NCBI RefSeq assembly: GCF_001412595.2
Contig: NZ_CP012640.2
Coordinates: 3,162,001-3,226,000 of the forward strand
Origin: Massilia sp. WG5
GTDB taxonomy: Bacteria > Pseudomonadota > Gammaproteobacteria > Burkholderiales > Burkholderiaceae_D
Direction of reading: 5' to 3'
Length of the DNA: 64,000 nucleotides
Shown here: piece after piece, positions 40,934 to 48,863 of the stretch
How the letters are laid out: each line of letters starts with the position of its first letter
Position numbering within the stretch: position 1 is the stretch's first letter
Program-made: the position numbers and the translations under genes
The notes under the pieces: generated by a model
Seen by the model: only the letters and a program-made list of their open reading frames with translations
Told to the model about the DNA's origin: nothing
The model's database searches: none

Positions 40934-42136
40934 ATGCAGAGATTCTTATTCGCGACAGGTATTGAAAGCAGTTATCCGGTCATCGCAGGCCCGGACGGCA
41001 AGCCCATGCGCATCGACGAAATGGAAAAGACCGCGCATTACACGCGCTGGCGGGACGACCTGGCCCTCGTGCGCTCGCTCGGCATCGATGCCTTGCGCTA
41101 TGGCCCGCCGTGGTACCGCATTCATTCCGGTCCGGGACGCTACGACTGGGAATTCACCGACCAGGTCTTTGCCGAGATCCGGCGCCTCGGCATCGTCCCG
41201 ATTGTCGACCTCTGCCATTTCGGCGTGCCCGACTGGCTCGGCAACTTCCAGAATCCGGAATTCCCCGATTTCTTTGCCGAGTACGCGCGCGCCTTCGCGC
41301 AGCGCTTTCCGTGGGTCGAGCTGTACACGCCGGTCAACGAAATGTACGTCACCGCCAAGCTCTCGGCGATCAAGGGCATGTGGAACGAGCGCCTGGCCTC
41401 GGACCAGGCTTTCGTCACCGCCGTGAAGCACCTCGCCAGGGCGAATATCCTGGCCGCGCGGGCGATCCTGGACCTGCGGCCCGACGCCCGCTTCATCCAG
41501 AGCGAGTCGTCGGAGTATTACCACCCGTCCGATCCGGATGCCATGGAATGGGCGAGGCACCTGAACGAGCTGCGCTTCCTGGCGCTGGACTTTACGTATG
41601 GCTACGACGTCTGCGGCAGGACCTATGAATTCCTGATGGATAACGGGATGACGCGCGCGGAGTACCACTTTTTCCTCGACCACAGCATCAAGGCCCACTG
41701 CATCATGGGTAACGACTACTACGCGGTCAACGAGCACACCGCCTATCCCGACGGCAGGGTCGATGTCTGCGAAATGTTCGGCTATTACGTCATCACCAGG
41801 CAGTATTACGAACGCTATCGCCTGCCGGTGATGCACACGGAGACCAACAACCGCGACGAAGGCGGCAAGGAAAAGAACGCCCGCATCTGGCTGGAAAAGC
41901 AATGGTCGAACCTGATGCGCCTGAAGGCCGACGGCGTCCCCATCCTCGGCTTTACCTGGTACAGCCTGATCGACCAGGTGGACTGGGACAGTTCGCTGGT
42001 CAAGGATGCCGGCAAGGTGAACCGCTTCGGCCTGTGCGACCTGGAGCGGCGCATCCAGCCGGTCGGCGAAGCCTACCGCGAGCTGATCCGCACCTGGCGC
42101 AGGCAGGTCGACAGCGGCTTCCTGTCGCTCTCTTAA
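40934..42136 (+). CDS. Glycoside hydrolase family 1-like protein
   Basis: 400 aa, a TIM-barrel of clan GH-A. LRYGPPWYRIHSGPGRYDWE and VDLCHFGVPDWLGN correspond to early barrel strands. TPVNE carries the expected acid/base Glu and MHTETNNRDEGG the nucleophile Glu; LGFTWYSLIDQVDWD follows. It is about 50-70 aa shorter than typical beta-glucosidases, and the loops around the site differ (TPVNE for TFNEP). AAGGA ends 5 nt before ATG 40934, so this start is preferred to 40928. It is cytoplasmic (no signal peptide) with an unknown glycoside substrate. Confidence 0.82.
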   Translation: MQRFLFATGIESSYPVIAGPDGKPMRIDEMEKTAHYTRWRDDLALVRSLGIDALRYGPPWYRIHSGPGRYDWEFTDQVFAEIRRLGIVPIVDLCHFGVPDWLGNFQNPEFPDFFAEYARAFAQRFPWVELYTPVNEMYVTAKLSAIKGMWNERLASDQAFVTAVKHLARANILAARAILDLRPDARFIQSESSEYYHPSDPDAMEWARHLNELRFLALDFTYGYDVCGRTYEFLMDNGMTRAEYHFFLDHSIKAHCIMGNDYYAVNEHTAYPDGRVDVCEMFGYYVITRQYYERYRLPVMHTETNNRDEGGKEKNARIWLEKQWSNLMRLKADGVPILGFTWYSLIDQVDWDSSLVKDAGKVNRFGLCDLERRIQPVGEAYRELIRTWRRQVDSGFLSLS

Positions 42137-42961
42137 TCAGGACTTCAGGAAGTCCAGCATCAGCTTGTTGAGCAGCTCGGCATGGGTTGCGGCGAAGCCG
42201 TGCGGCGCGCCCTTCACCACCTCGAGCCGGCTGCCGGCAATCATCTCGTGCGAGCGCTGGCCGGAAACGCCGATCGGCACGATCTGGTCGGCGTCGCCAT
42301 GCGCGACCAGGGTCGGGATGTCGAATTTCGCCAGGTCGGCGCGGAAGTCGGTCTCGCCGAAGGCGACGATGCATTGCTCGGTCGCCAGCGGCGACGCAGC
42401 CCAGGCCTGCCACTTGCTGAACGCCAGCAGATCCTGTCCCTGCTCGGCATTCTTGTCCAGGTTGTAGAAGCCGGGAAAGAAGCCCTGCAGGAAGGCGATA
42501 CGGTCTTTCCGCACGCCCGCCAGCATGCCGTCGAACACGGCCTTGTCGACGCCCTGCGGATTGTCGTCCGTCTTCAGCAGGAAGGGCGGCACTGCGCCCA
42601 GCAGCATGGCCTTCGACAGGCGCTGCGTGCCATAGCGGCCGATATAGCGCGCGACTTCGCCGCCGCCCATCGAAAAGCCGGCCAGCGCCACGTCGCGCAG
42701 GTCCAGTTGATTGATCAGGTCGTTCAGGTCGGCGGCAAAGCTGTCGTAGTCGTAGCCCGCGGTCGGGCGGCCCGACTGGCCGAAACCGCGACGGTCGTAG
42801 GCGATGACGCGGTAGCCGGCCTCGGACAGGGCCGTGATCTGCGACTCCCACATACGGTGGCTGAGCGGCCAGCCGTGGATCAGCACCACGGGCTTGCCCT
42901 GCCCCTGTTCGTAGTAGTAGAGCTCGGTTGGATTGGCGCCGGACGTCTGGATGATAGGCAT
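42137..42961 (-). CDS. Alpha/beta hydrolase (chloroperoxidase-like)
   Basis: 274 aa with the alpha/beta hydrolase core: VVLIHGWPLSHRMWES (oxyanion region), AGFSMGGGEVARYIG (nucleophile Ser), VAHGDADQIVPIG (Asp) and GAPHGFAATHAE (His). The layout is that of cofactor-free haloperoxidases and related esterases. AAAGGAGAG precedes the ATG at 42961. It is convergent with the GH1-like gene, separated by the stop codons only. The natural substrate is unknown. Confidence 0.92.
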   Translation of the reverse strand: MPIIQTSGANPTELYYYEQGQGKPVVLIHGWPLSHRMWESQITALSEAGYRVIAYDRRGFGQSGRPTAGYDYDSFAADLNDLINQLDLRDVALAGFSMGGGEVARYIGRYGTQRLSKAMLLGAVPPFLLKTDDNPQGVDKAVFDGMLAGVRKDRIAFLQGFFPGFYNLDKNAEQGQDLLAFSKWQAWAASPLATEQCIVAFGETDFRADLAKFDIPTLVAHGDADQIVPIGVSGQRSHEMIAGSRLEVVKGAPHGFAATHAELLNKLMLDFLKS

Positions 42962-43174
42962 GGACTCTCCTTTGAATAAGCGTCCAAGTGTACGACCTCG
43001 CCTCTCGACGATACGCACGCTTGCCGAAGCACACTCCTGACACCTCTCAACAAGGTCTCCAGGCTTGCCAATACATCATCCCCGGTCGCCGATCCGCGCC
43101 TATGCTGTGCATATTGAATATCAAAATAACAATATTCGTGCGGATTTTTTGTCGTGTCCTGAGGAGGTGTTTCG

Positions 43175-43699
43175 ATGAGTATCCCAAGTTCCCGCAGCAA
43201 GCCTTCCCGCATCCTGGCGGCCGTGATCCTGAGCTGTGCCGTGGCGCCGGCGTTCGCCGGCCAGCCCGACACCAGCGCCGGACGCATGACCGGCGGCGGT
43301 TCCATCATCTGCAAGGGCGCCGCCTATCGCATCACCTTCGGTTACGAGCTGCACTGCCAGCGCCCGGGCCAGCCGATTTCCGGCCCGAACAACCTTGAGG
43401 TGAATCTCTCTACCGGCCAGCATTTCCACCTGACCTCGCTGAACAGCGCCTACTGCGTCGGTCCGGACGCCAGCACCCCCACGGCGCCCTTCAACACCTT
43501 CTATGGCACCGGAACCGGCAGGCTGGACGAGACGCCGGCGTCGATCTGGTTCCGCTTCATCGACAACGGCGAGCCGGGAGCCGGGGCCGACATCGCCGGC
43601 TTCTCGCTCGATACGGCTGCAGGCAATTTACTGGAGTGCAGCAATACCCTGGAAGGCGGCAATAACCAGGCACATCGGGCGACCGGCAACAAGCCCTGA
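43175..43699 (+). CDS. Secreted post-COAP-1 domain protein
   Basis: 174 aa. A signal peptide (RILAAVILSCAVAPAFAG, about 12-29) is followed by a beta-rich domain with GRMTGGGSIICKGAAYRITF, YELHCQRPG, PNNLEVNLSTGQHFHLTSLN, then FYGTGTGRLDETPASIWFRF and ending GGNNQAHRA. I recognise this as the post-COAP-1 pattern (MTGGGS...YGFELHC...PNNLEV...GNHQAH), found at the end of secreted proteins and alone; its function is unknown. GAGGAGGT lies 6 nt before the ATG. Confidence 0.8.
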   Translation: MSIPSSRSKPSRILAAVILSCAVAPAFAGQPDTSAGRMTGGGSIICKGAAYRITFGYELHCQRPGQPISGPNNLEVNLSTGQHFHLTSLNSAYCVGPDASTPTAPFNTFYGTGTGRLDETPASIWFRFIDNGEPGAGADIAGFSLDTAAGNLLECSNTLEGGNNQAHRATGNKP

Positions 43700-43724
43700 A
43701 GCATCCGGCAATAAGTTCGGCAAT

Positions 43725-43759
43725 AAAAAACCCACTTCCCGAAGAGAAGTGGGTTTTTT
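43725..43759. terminator. Bidirectional terminator between post-COAP-1 gene and ssb
   Basis: AAAAAACCCACTTC (43725-43738), loop of 7, GAAGTGGGTTTTTT (43746-43759). The A- and T-runs on both sides let it end transcripts from both convergent genes. Confidence 0.92.
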
Positions 43760-43785
43760 CTTGAAACCGCTGAGGCTGGTTTGGC

Positions 43786-44304
43786 TTAGAACGGGATGTC
43801 GTCATCCATATCCGAGAAGTTCGGAGCCGGTTTCGGCTGCGGACGGGCTGCCGGCGCCGGCGGGGCCTGGCGCGGAGCCGGGCGGCTCGGCGGGGCGTCG
43901 TAGCTGCCGCCGCCGTCGTAACCGCCACTGCCGCCACCGTCGTAGCTGCCGCTGTCGCCGCCCATGCCCTGGCGACCGCCCAGCATCTGCATGTTCTCGG
44001 CGATGATGTCGGTGGCGTAGCGCTCGATGCCGTCCTTATCGGTGTACTTGCGGGTCTGCAGGCGGCCTTCCACGTAGACCGACGAACCTTTCTTCAGGTA
44101 CTGGCCGACGATCTCGGCCAGGCGGCCGAAGAAGGAGATGCGGTGCCACTCGGTCAGCTCTTTCTGTTCGCCCGTGTTGCGGTCCTTCGACTTGTACGAG
44201 GTCGCCACGGCGATGTTGGCGATGGCGTCGCCGCTCGGCATGTAGCGGATTTCCGGATCGCGGCCGAGGTTGCCGACGATGATGACCTTGTTGACTGATG
44301 CCAT
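43786..44304 (-). CDS. ssb: Single-stranded DNA-binding protein
   Basis: 172 aa. The OB fold occupies residues 1-110 ([53 protein letters not shown]). A Gly/Ser/Pro-rich disordered linker is followed by the acidic tip DMDDDIPF, which recruits replication and repair proteins. AAGGAG precedes the ATG. It is divergent from uvrA with a 447-bp gap. Confidence 0.98.
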   Translation of the reverse strand: MASVNKVIIVGNLGRDPEIRYMPSGDAIANIAVATSYKSKDRNTGEQKELTEWHRISFFGRLAEIVGQYLKKGSSVYVEGRLQTRKYTDKDGIERYATDIIAENMQMLGGRQGMGGDSGSYDGGGSGGYDGGGSYDAPPSRPAPRQAPPAPAARPQPKPAPNFSDMDDDIPF

Positions 44305-44751
44305 GGTAAAGCTCCTTGGTAAATCCCTGACTCTGCGTCATGTCTAAGCGCCAGGGAACTGGTTGAAATTCGTCCGCTATTATGCTGTCGGGCTGCATCT
44401 TTTTCCACAACTTTCGAAGGGCAGCGGACAGGCTGCTACAGCACCCTCTCAGACAACGAAGATGGGGTCGAAGTGCCTGATTTGGAAGAGATTTCCATCA
44501 ATGTTTGTTGCACCAACCTGGCGTAGCGCAGGCCGTTTCGTTCAAAAAATTTTGCGCTTTCTGGTGAGTCTGCCATTGAATTCGCCCGACTCCCGACCAC
44601 ATACCCGAAATGTGCCCTGGATCGTTCCAATGCCAGGCAAATAACGCAGCCACACTAAATTCACAGCATGTATACCACTGTGAATAAAAACAGGTAAACT
44701 AGTGAGTTCTCCTCGTCCGGCCCACAACCTTCGAAAGCCAGCCCAATCCTG
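44305..44751. other. ssb/uvrA intergenic region
   Basis: 447 bp, lower in GC than the flanking genes. It must hold the ssb promoter near its left end and the uvrA promoter with a LexA box (44678-44693) near its right end. The middle (44400-44640) has no recognised element; a minus-strand reading frame at 44436-44576 (46 codons) is not convincing as a gene. Confidence 0.6.
44678..44693. promoter_or_regulatory. LexA (SOS) box upstream of uvrA
   Basis: CTGTGAATAAAAACAG fits the CTG-N10-CAG LexA consensus with an AT-rich centre. It lies 58 bp before the uvrA ATG, the expected distance for repression of an SOS gene. Confidence 0.8.
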
Positions 44752-47601
44752 ATGGAAGAAATCCGTATCCGCGGCGCCCGCACGCACAACCTCAAGAACA
44801 TCAACCTCGACCTGCCGCGCAACAAGCTGATCGTGATCACCGGCCTGTCGGGTTCCGGCAAGTCCTCGCTCGCCTTCGATACCCTGTACGCCGAGGGCCA
44901 GCGCCGCTATGTCGAGTCGCTGTCGGCCTACGCGCGCCAGTTCCTGCAGCTGATGGAGAAGCCGGACGTCGACCTGATCGAGGGCCTGTCGCCGGCCATC
45001 TCGATCGAGCAGAAAGCGACCTCGCACAACCCGCGCTCGACCGTCGGCACCGTCACCGAGATCCACGATTACCTGCGCCTGCTGTACGCGCGCGTCGGCA
45101 CGCCCTATTGCCCGGACCACTCGCACGAGCCGCTGACCGCGCAGACCGTCTCGCAGATGGTCGATGCCGTGCTGGCCATGCCGGAGGGCACCAAGCTGAT
45201 GATCCTGGCGCCCGTCGTCGCCAACCGCAAGGGCGAGCACAGCGACCTGTTCGCCTCGATGCAGGCCCAGGGCTTCGTGCGTTTCCGCGTCCAGAGCGGC
45301 ACCGGCGTCGCCAAAATCTATGACGTCGACGACCTGCCGAAGCTGAAGAAGACCGAGAAGCACACCATCGACGTCGTGATCGACCGCGTGAAGGTCAACG
45401 CCGAGATCAAGCAGCGCCTGGCCGAATCCTTCGAAACCGCGCTGCGCCTGGCCGACGGCCGCGCCGTGGCCTACGAGATGGACACCGAGAAGGAACACAT
45501 CTTCTCGAACAAGTTCGCCTGCAACGTCTGCGGCTATTCGCTGCAGGAGCTGGAGCCGCGCCTGTTCTCCTTCAATAACCCGATGGGCGCCTGCCAGGAA
45601 TGCGACGGCCTGGGCCACATCGAGTTCTTCGATCCGAAGCGCATCGTCGCCTTCCCGAACCTGTCGCTGGCCTCCGGCGCCGTGAAGGGCTGGGATCGCC
45701 GCAACCAGTTCTATTTCCAGATGCTGAGCAGCCTGGCGCAGCACTTCGAATTCGACCTCGATAAACCCTTCGAGCAGCTGCCGAAGGCCGCGCAGGATGT
45801 CGTCCTGTTCGGCTCCGGCAAGAATACCGTGCCCTTCGCCTACGTGAACGAGCGTGGCCGCACCGTGATCCGCGAGCACACCTTCGAAGGCGTGGTCAAC
45901 AACCTGCAGCGCCGCTACCGCGAAACGGACTCGATGGCGGTGAAGGAAGAGCTGGCCAAGTTCATCAACGAGAAGGAATGCCCGACCTGCGGCGGCGCGC
46001 GCCTGCGCACCGAAGCGCGCTATGTGCGCATCGGCACCGGCGACCAGGAACGCGCGATCTACGAGGTCGCCAGGACCCCGCTGCGCGACTGCCTGGCCTA
46101 CTTCGACAGCCTGGAGCTGACCGGCGCCAAGAAGGACATCGCCGAGCGCGTGATCAAGGAGATCGTCGCGCGCCTGAAATTCCTGAACGACGTCGGCCTC
46201 GATTACCTGTCGCTGGACCGCAGCGCCGATACCCTGTCGGGCGGCGAAGCCCAGCGCATCCGCCTGGCCTCGCAGATCGGCTCCGGCCTGACCGGCGTGA
46301 TGTACGTGCTCGACGAGCCCTCGATCGGCTTGCACCAGCGCGACAACGACCGCCTGATCGCGACCCTGAAGCACCTGCGCGACATCGGCAACAGCGTGCT
46401 GGTGGTCGAGCACGACGAGGATGCGATCCGCACCGCCGACTACATCGTCGACATGGGTCCGGGCGCGGGCGTGCATGGCGGCGCCGTGATCGCCGAGGGC
46501 ACGATCAAGGACATCATGAAGAACAAGGAGTCCTTGACCGCGGCCTACCTGAGCGGCCGCAAGAAGATCGAGGTGCCGAAGAAGCGCACCGAGGCCGATC
46601 CCGAGCGCATGCTGCACATCAGCGGCGCGACCGGCAACAACCTGAAGGACGTGACCCTGGAGCTGCCGGTGGGCCTGATGACCTGCGTGACCGGCGTCTC
46701 CGGCTCGGGCAAGTCGACGCTGATCAACGACACCCTGTATCCGGCCCTGTCGCGCCACCTGTACGGCTCGCAGACGGAACCGGCGCCGCACACCGCGATC
46801 CACGGCCTGGAACACTTCGACAAGGTGATCTCGGTCGACCAGGCGCCGATCGGCCGTACCCCGCGTTCGAACCCGGCGACCTATACCGGCGTGTTCACCC
46901 CGATCCGCGACCTGTTCGCGACGGTGCCGACCGCCAAGGAGCGTGGTTACTCCGCCGGCCGCTTCTCGTTCAACGTGAAGGGCGGCCGCTGCGAAGCCTG
47001 CCAGGGTGACGGCGTGATCAAGGTCGAGATGCACTTCCTGCCGGACGTCTACGTGCCTTGCGACGTCTGCCACGGCAAGCGCTACAACCGCGAGACGCTG
47101 GAAGTCGAGTACAAGGGCAAGAACATCACCGAAGTGCTGGACATGACGGTCGAGGACGCGCACGACTTCTTCAAGGCCGTGCCGGTCATCGCCCGCAAGC
47201 TGCATACGCTGCTGGACGTGGGCCTCGGCTACATCAAGCTGGGCCAGAGCGCGACCACGCTGTCGGGCGGCGAGGCGCAACGCGTGAAGCTGTCGCTGGA
47301 GCTGTCCAAGCGCGACACCGGCCGCACCCTGTACATCCTCGACGAGCCGACCACCGGCCTGCACTTCGCCGACATCGACCTGCTGCTGAAGGTGATCCAC
47401 CGCCTGCGCGACCAGGGCAACACGCTCGCCATCATCGAGCACAACCTGGACGTGATCAAGACCGCGGACTGGATCGTCGACCTCGGTCCGGAAGGCGGCG
47501 CGGGCGGCGGCACCATCGTCGCCACCGGCACGCCGGAGGATGTGGCCAAGAACAAGGCCAGCGTGACGGGCAAGTACCTGAAGCCGCTTCTGAAGCAGTA
47601 A
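44752..47601 (+). CDS. uvrA: Excinuclease ABC subunit A
   Basis: 949 aa. UvrA detects bulky DNA lesions and loads UvrB in nucleotide excision repair. Two ABC ATPase modules are seen, with Walker [10 protein letters not shown] (about 31-39) and GVSGSGKST (about 650), and two LSGGEAQR signatures. Two zinc fingers start [12 protein letters not shown] and CEACQGDG, pairing with CQECDGLG and [10 protein letters not shown]. Length is normal. It is controlled by the LexA box at 44678. No strong Shine-Dalgarno sequence was found in front of the ATG. Confidence 0.99.
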   Translation: MEEIRIRGARTHNLKNINLDLPRNKLIVITGLSGSGKSSLAFDTLYAEGQRRYVESLSAYARQFLQLMEKPDVDLIEGLSPAISIEQKATSHNPRSTVGTVTEIHDYLRLLYARVGTPYCPDHSHEPLTAQTVSQMVDAVLAMPEGTKLMILAPVVANRKGEHSDLFASMQAQGFVRFRVQSGTGVAKIYDVDDLPKLKKTEKHTIDVVIDRVKVNAEIKQRLAESFETALRLADGRAVAYEMDTEKEHIFSNKFACNVCGYSLQELEPRLFSFNNPMGACQECDGLGHIEFFDPKRIVAFPNLSLASGAVKGWDRRNQFYFQMLSSLAQHFEFDLDKPFEQLPKAAQDVVLFGSGKNTVPFAYVNERGRTVIREHTFEGVVNNLQRRYRETDSMAVKEELAKFINEKECPTCGGARLRTEARYVRIGTGDQERAIYEVARTPLRDCLAYFDSLELTGAKKDIAERVIKEIVARLKFLNDVGLDYLSLDRSADTLSGGEAQRIRLASQIGSGLTGVMYVLDEPSIGLHQRDNDRLIATLKHLRDIGNSVLVVEHDEDAIRTADYIVDMGPGAGVHGGAVIAEGTIKDIMKNKESLTAAYLSGRKKIEVPKKRTEADPERMLHISGATGNNLKDVTLELPVGLMTCVTGVSGSGKSTLINDTLYPALSRHLYGSQTEPAPHTAIHGLEHFDKVISVDQAPIGRTPRSNPATYTGVFTPIRDLFATVPTAKERGYSAGRFSFNVKGGRCEACQGDGVIKVEMHFLPDVYVPCDVCHGKRYNRETLEVEYKGKNITEVLDMTVEDAHDFFKAVPVIARKLHTLLDVGLGYIKLGQSATTLSGGEAQRVKLSLELSKRDTGRTLYILDEPTTGLHFADIDLLLKVIHRLRDQGNTLAIIEHNLDVIKTADWIVDLGPEGGAGGGTIVATGTPEDVAKNKASVTGKYLKPLLKQ

Positions 47602-47610
47602 GCAGGAATG

Positions 47611-47637
47611 AAAAGGACGCCTCGGCGTCCTTTTTTT
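47611..47637 (+). terminator. Rho-independent terminator after uvrA
   Basis: AGGACGCC (47614-47621), TC, GGCGTCCT (47624-47631) with flanking A-run and a T-run to 47637. It lies between convergent uvrA and the cyanophycinase gene and can serve both. Confidence 0.9.
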
Positions 47638-47641
47638 ATCG

Positions 47642-48853
47642 CTACTCCGTCGTATAAAGCGGCTGGTGCACCCGCACCGGCCGCACATCCATCCTGATCC
47701 GGTAGATCGAATACGCATCCTCGCGGTTGGTCGCGTATTCGCGCGTATCGGGCACGCGGGTGAAGGTGAACTCGAAGCCGCGTTCCGCCGTCTTGCTGCC
47801 GGGCCCTTCGAAGGCGATGCCGACGGCGCGCTGCTGGTCGCTGTCCACCAGTTTTTCCAGCAGGTTCACGACCGAGGTATTCCCCAGGATGTCGGTGGTG
47901 AAGATCGATTCGCGGTGCTCGCGGTCGATGTTCTTCAGCGGCTCCTTGTCCGGTCCCGGCGAATAGGCCCGGTTGACCAGGTTGAAGCGGTCGCCGCTGT
48001 CGAGATAGCTGATGCGCGCATTCGACAGGTTGAAGTTCGGCCGCGCCTTGTCGGTGCTGGCGCCGGCCAGGTCGAGCACCAGCGCGCCGCGGTAGCCGAT
48101 GATCGTGACGTCGCGCGTCGGTCCGACCACGGCGGCGGTGTTCTCGTCGATGCCGAGTCCCAGCGTATAGCCCTTGGCCAGCATCACCGGCAGCATGCGG
48201 GCGAAGCGGCCGCGGATCAGGAAGTGCTGGTCGATGAAGACATCGTCGCCGACGAAGCCCAGGCCGGGCGCGACATCCTTGCCGTCCACAATCCCGTTCT
48301 GCAGCATCGGCAGCACTTCCAGCGGCGGATCGTAGAACATGGTGCGGCTCATGATGGCCGCGCCGGCGCTGGTGCCGGCGATGACGCCGCCGCGCCGGTA
48401 CATCGCCCACAACGCGTCCAGCACGGCGGTGTTGCCGCCGTCGGCGCGCTTGAGCGAAGCGGTGATGCGGGCCTGGTCGCCGCCGGTGAAGAAGGCGCCG
48501 CCGGCCTCGCGCACCCGGGCCGCCAGGGCCGGATCGTCGGCCGCCTTGCGCGCGTCCGCGCCGGCCAGGCGCGGCGCGACCGGCACCACGAAGGCCTGCG
48601 CGCCGTAGCGCCTGAGGGCTTCCACGGTAAGCCGTCCTTCGCGCTCGGGCGTGCCGGCCGCGGTCGGGAACACCGCGATGCGCGCGCCCTTCCCGCCCGC
48701 CAGCTCGACGATCTTCTGGTACACCTCGGCGTTATTGGCGCGCAAGCCGCCGCCGATGATGACCAGCGATCCCTTCGGCGCGCCGGCATCGGCTGCCGAT
48801 ACGGTGGCGCAACCAAGCGCCAGCGCCACCGCAAAGCACAGTCTCTTCAACAT
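47642..48853 (-). CDS. Exported cyanophycinase (peptidase S51 family)
   Basis: 403 aa. Cyanophycinases cut the poly-Asp/Arg storage polymer cyanophycin to beta-Asp-Arg dipeptides with a catalytic Ser. A signal peptide (MLKRLCFAVALALGCATVSA, cleavage near residue 20-21) shows export. SLVIIGGGLRANN, FFTGGDQARIT (123-131), the nucleophile elbow GVIAGTSAGAAI (Ser162) and DQHFLIRGRFARMLPVM are family hallmarks. The C-terminal 100 residues extend beyond the intracellular cyanobacterial enzyme, as in extracellular CphE forms. It is 10 nt downstream of the TonB-dependent receptor gene. Confidence 0.9.
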   Translation of the reverse strand: MLKRLCFAVALALGCATVSAADAGAPKGSLVIIGGGLRANNAEVYQKIVELAGGKGARIAVFPTAAGTPEREGRLTVEALRRYGAQAFVVPVAPRLAGADARKAADDPALAARVREAGGAFFTGGDQARITASLKRADGGNTAVLDALWAMYRRGGVIAGTSAGAAIMSRTMFYDPPLEVLPMLQNGIVDGKDVAPGLGFVGDDVFIDQHFLIRGRFARMLPVMLAKGYTLGLGIDENTAAVVGPTRDVTIIGYRGALVLDLAGASTDKARPNFNLSNARISYLDSGDRFNLVNRAYSPGPDKEPLKNIDREHRESIFTTDILGNTSVVNLLEKLVDSDQQRAVGIAFEGPGSKTAERGFEFTFTRVPDTREYATNREDAYSIYRIRMDVRPVRVHQPLYTTE

Positions 48854-48863
48854 GCGCCCCTCG

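Noticed and set aside
44436..44630. Minus-strand frame of up to 64 codons in the ssb/uvrA gap, with an internal ATG at 44576
   Set aside because: Composition is mildly protein-like, but there is no ribosome-binding site, no family resemblance and the region must carry promoters; not supported as a gene.
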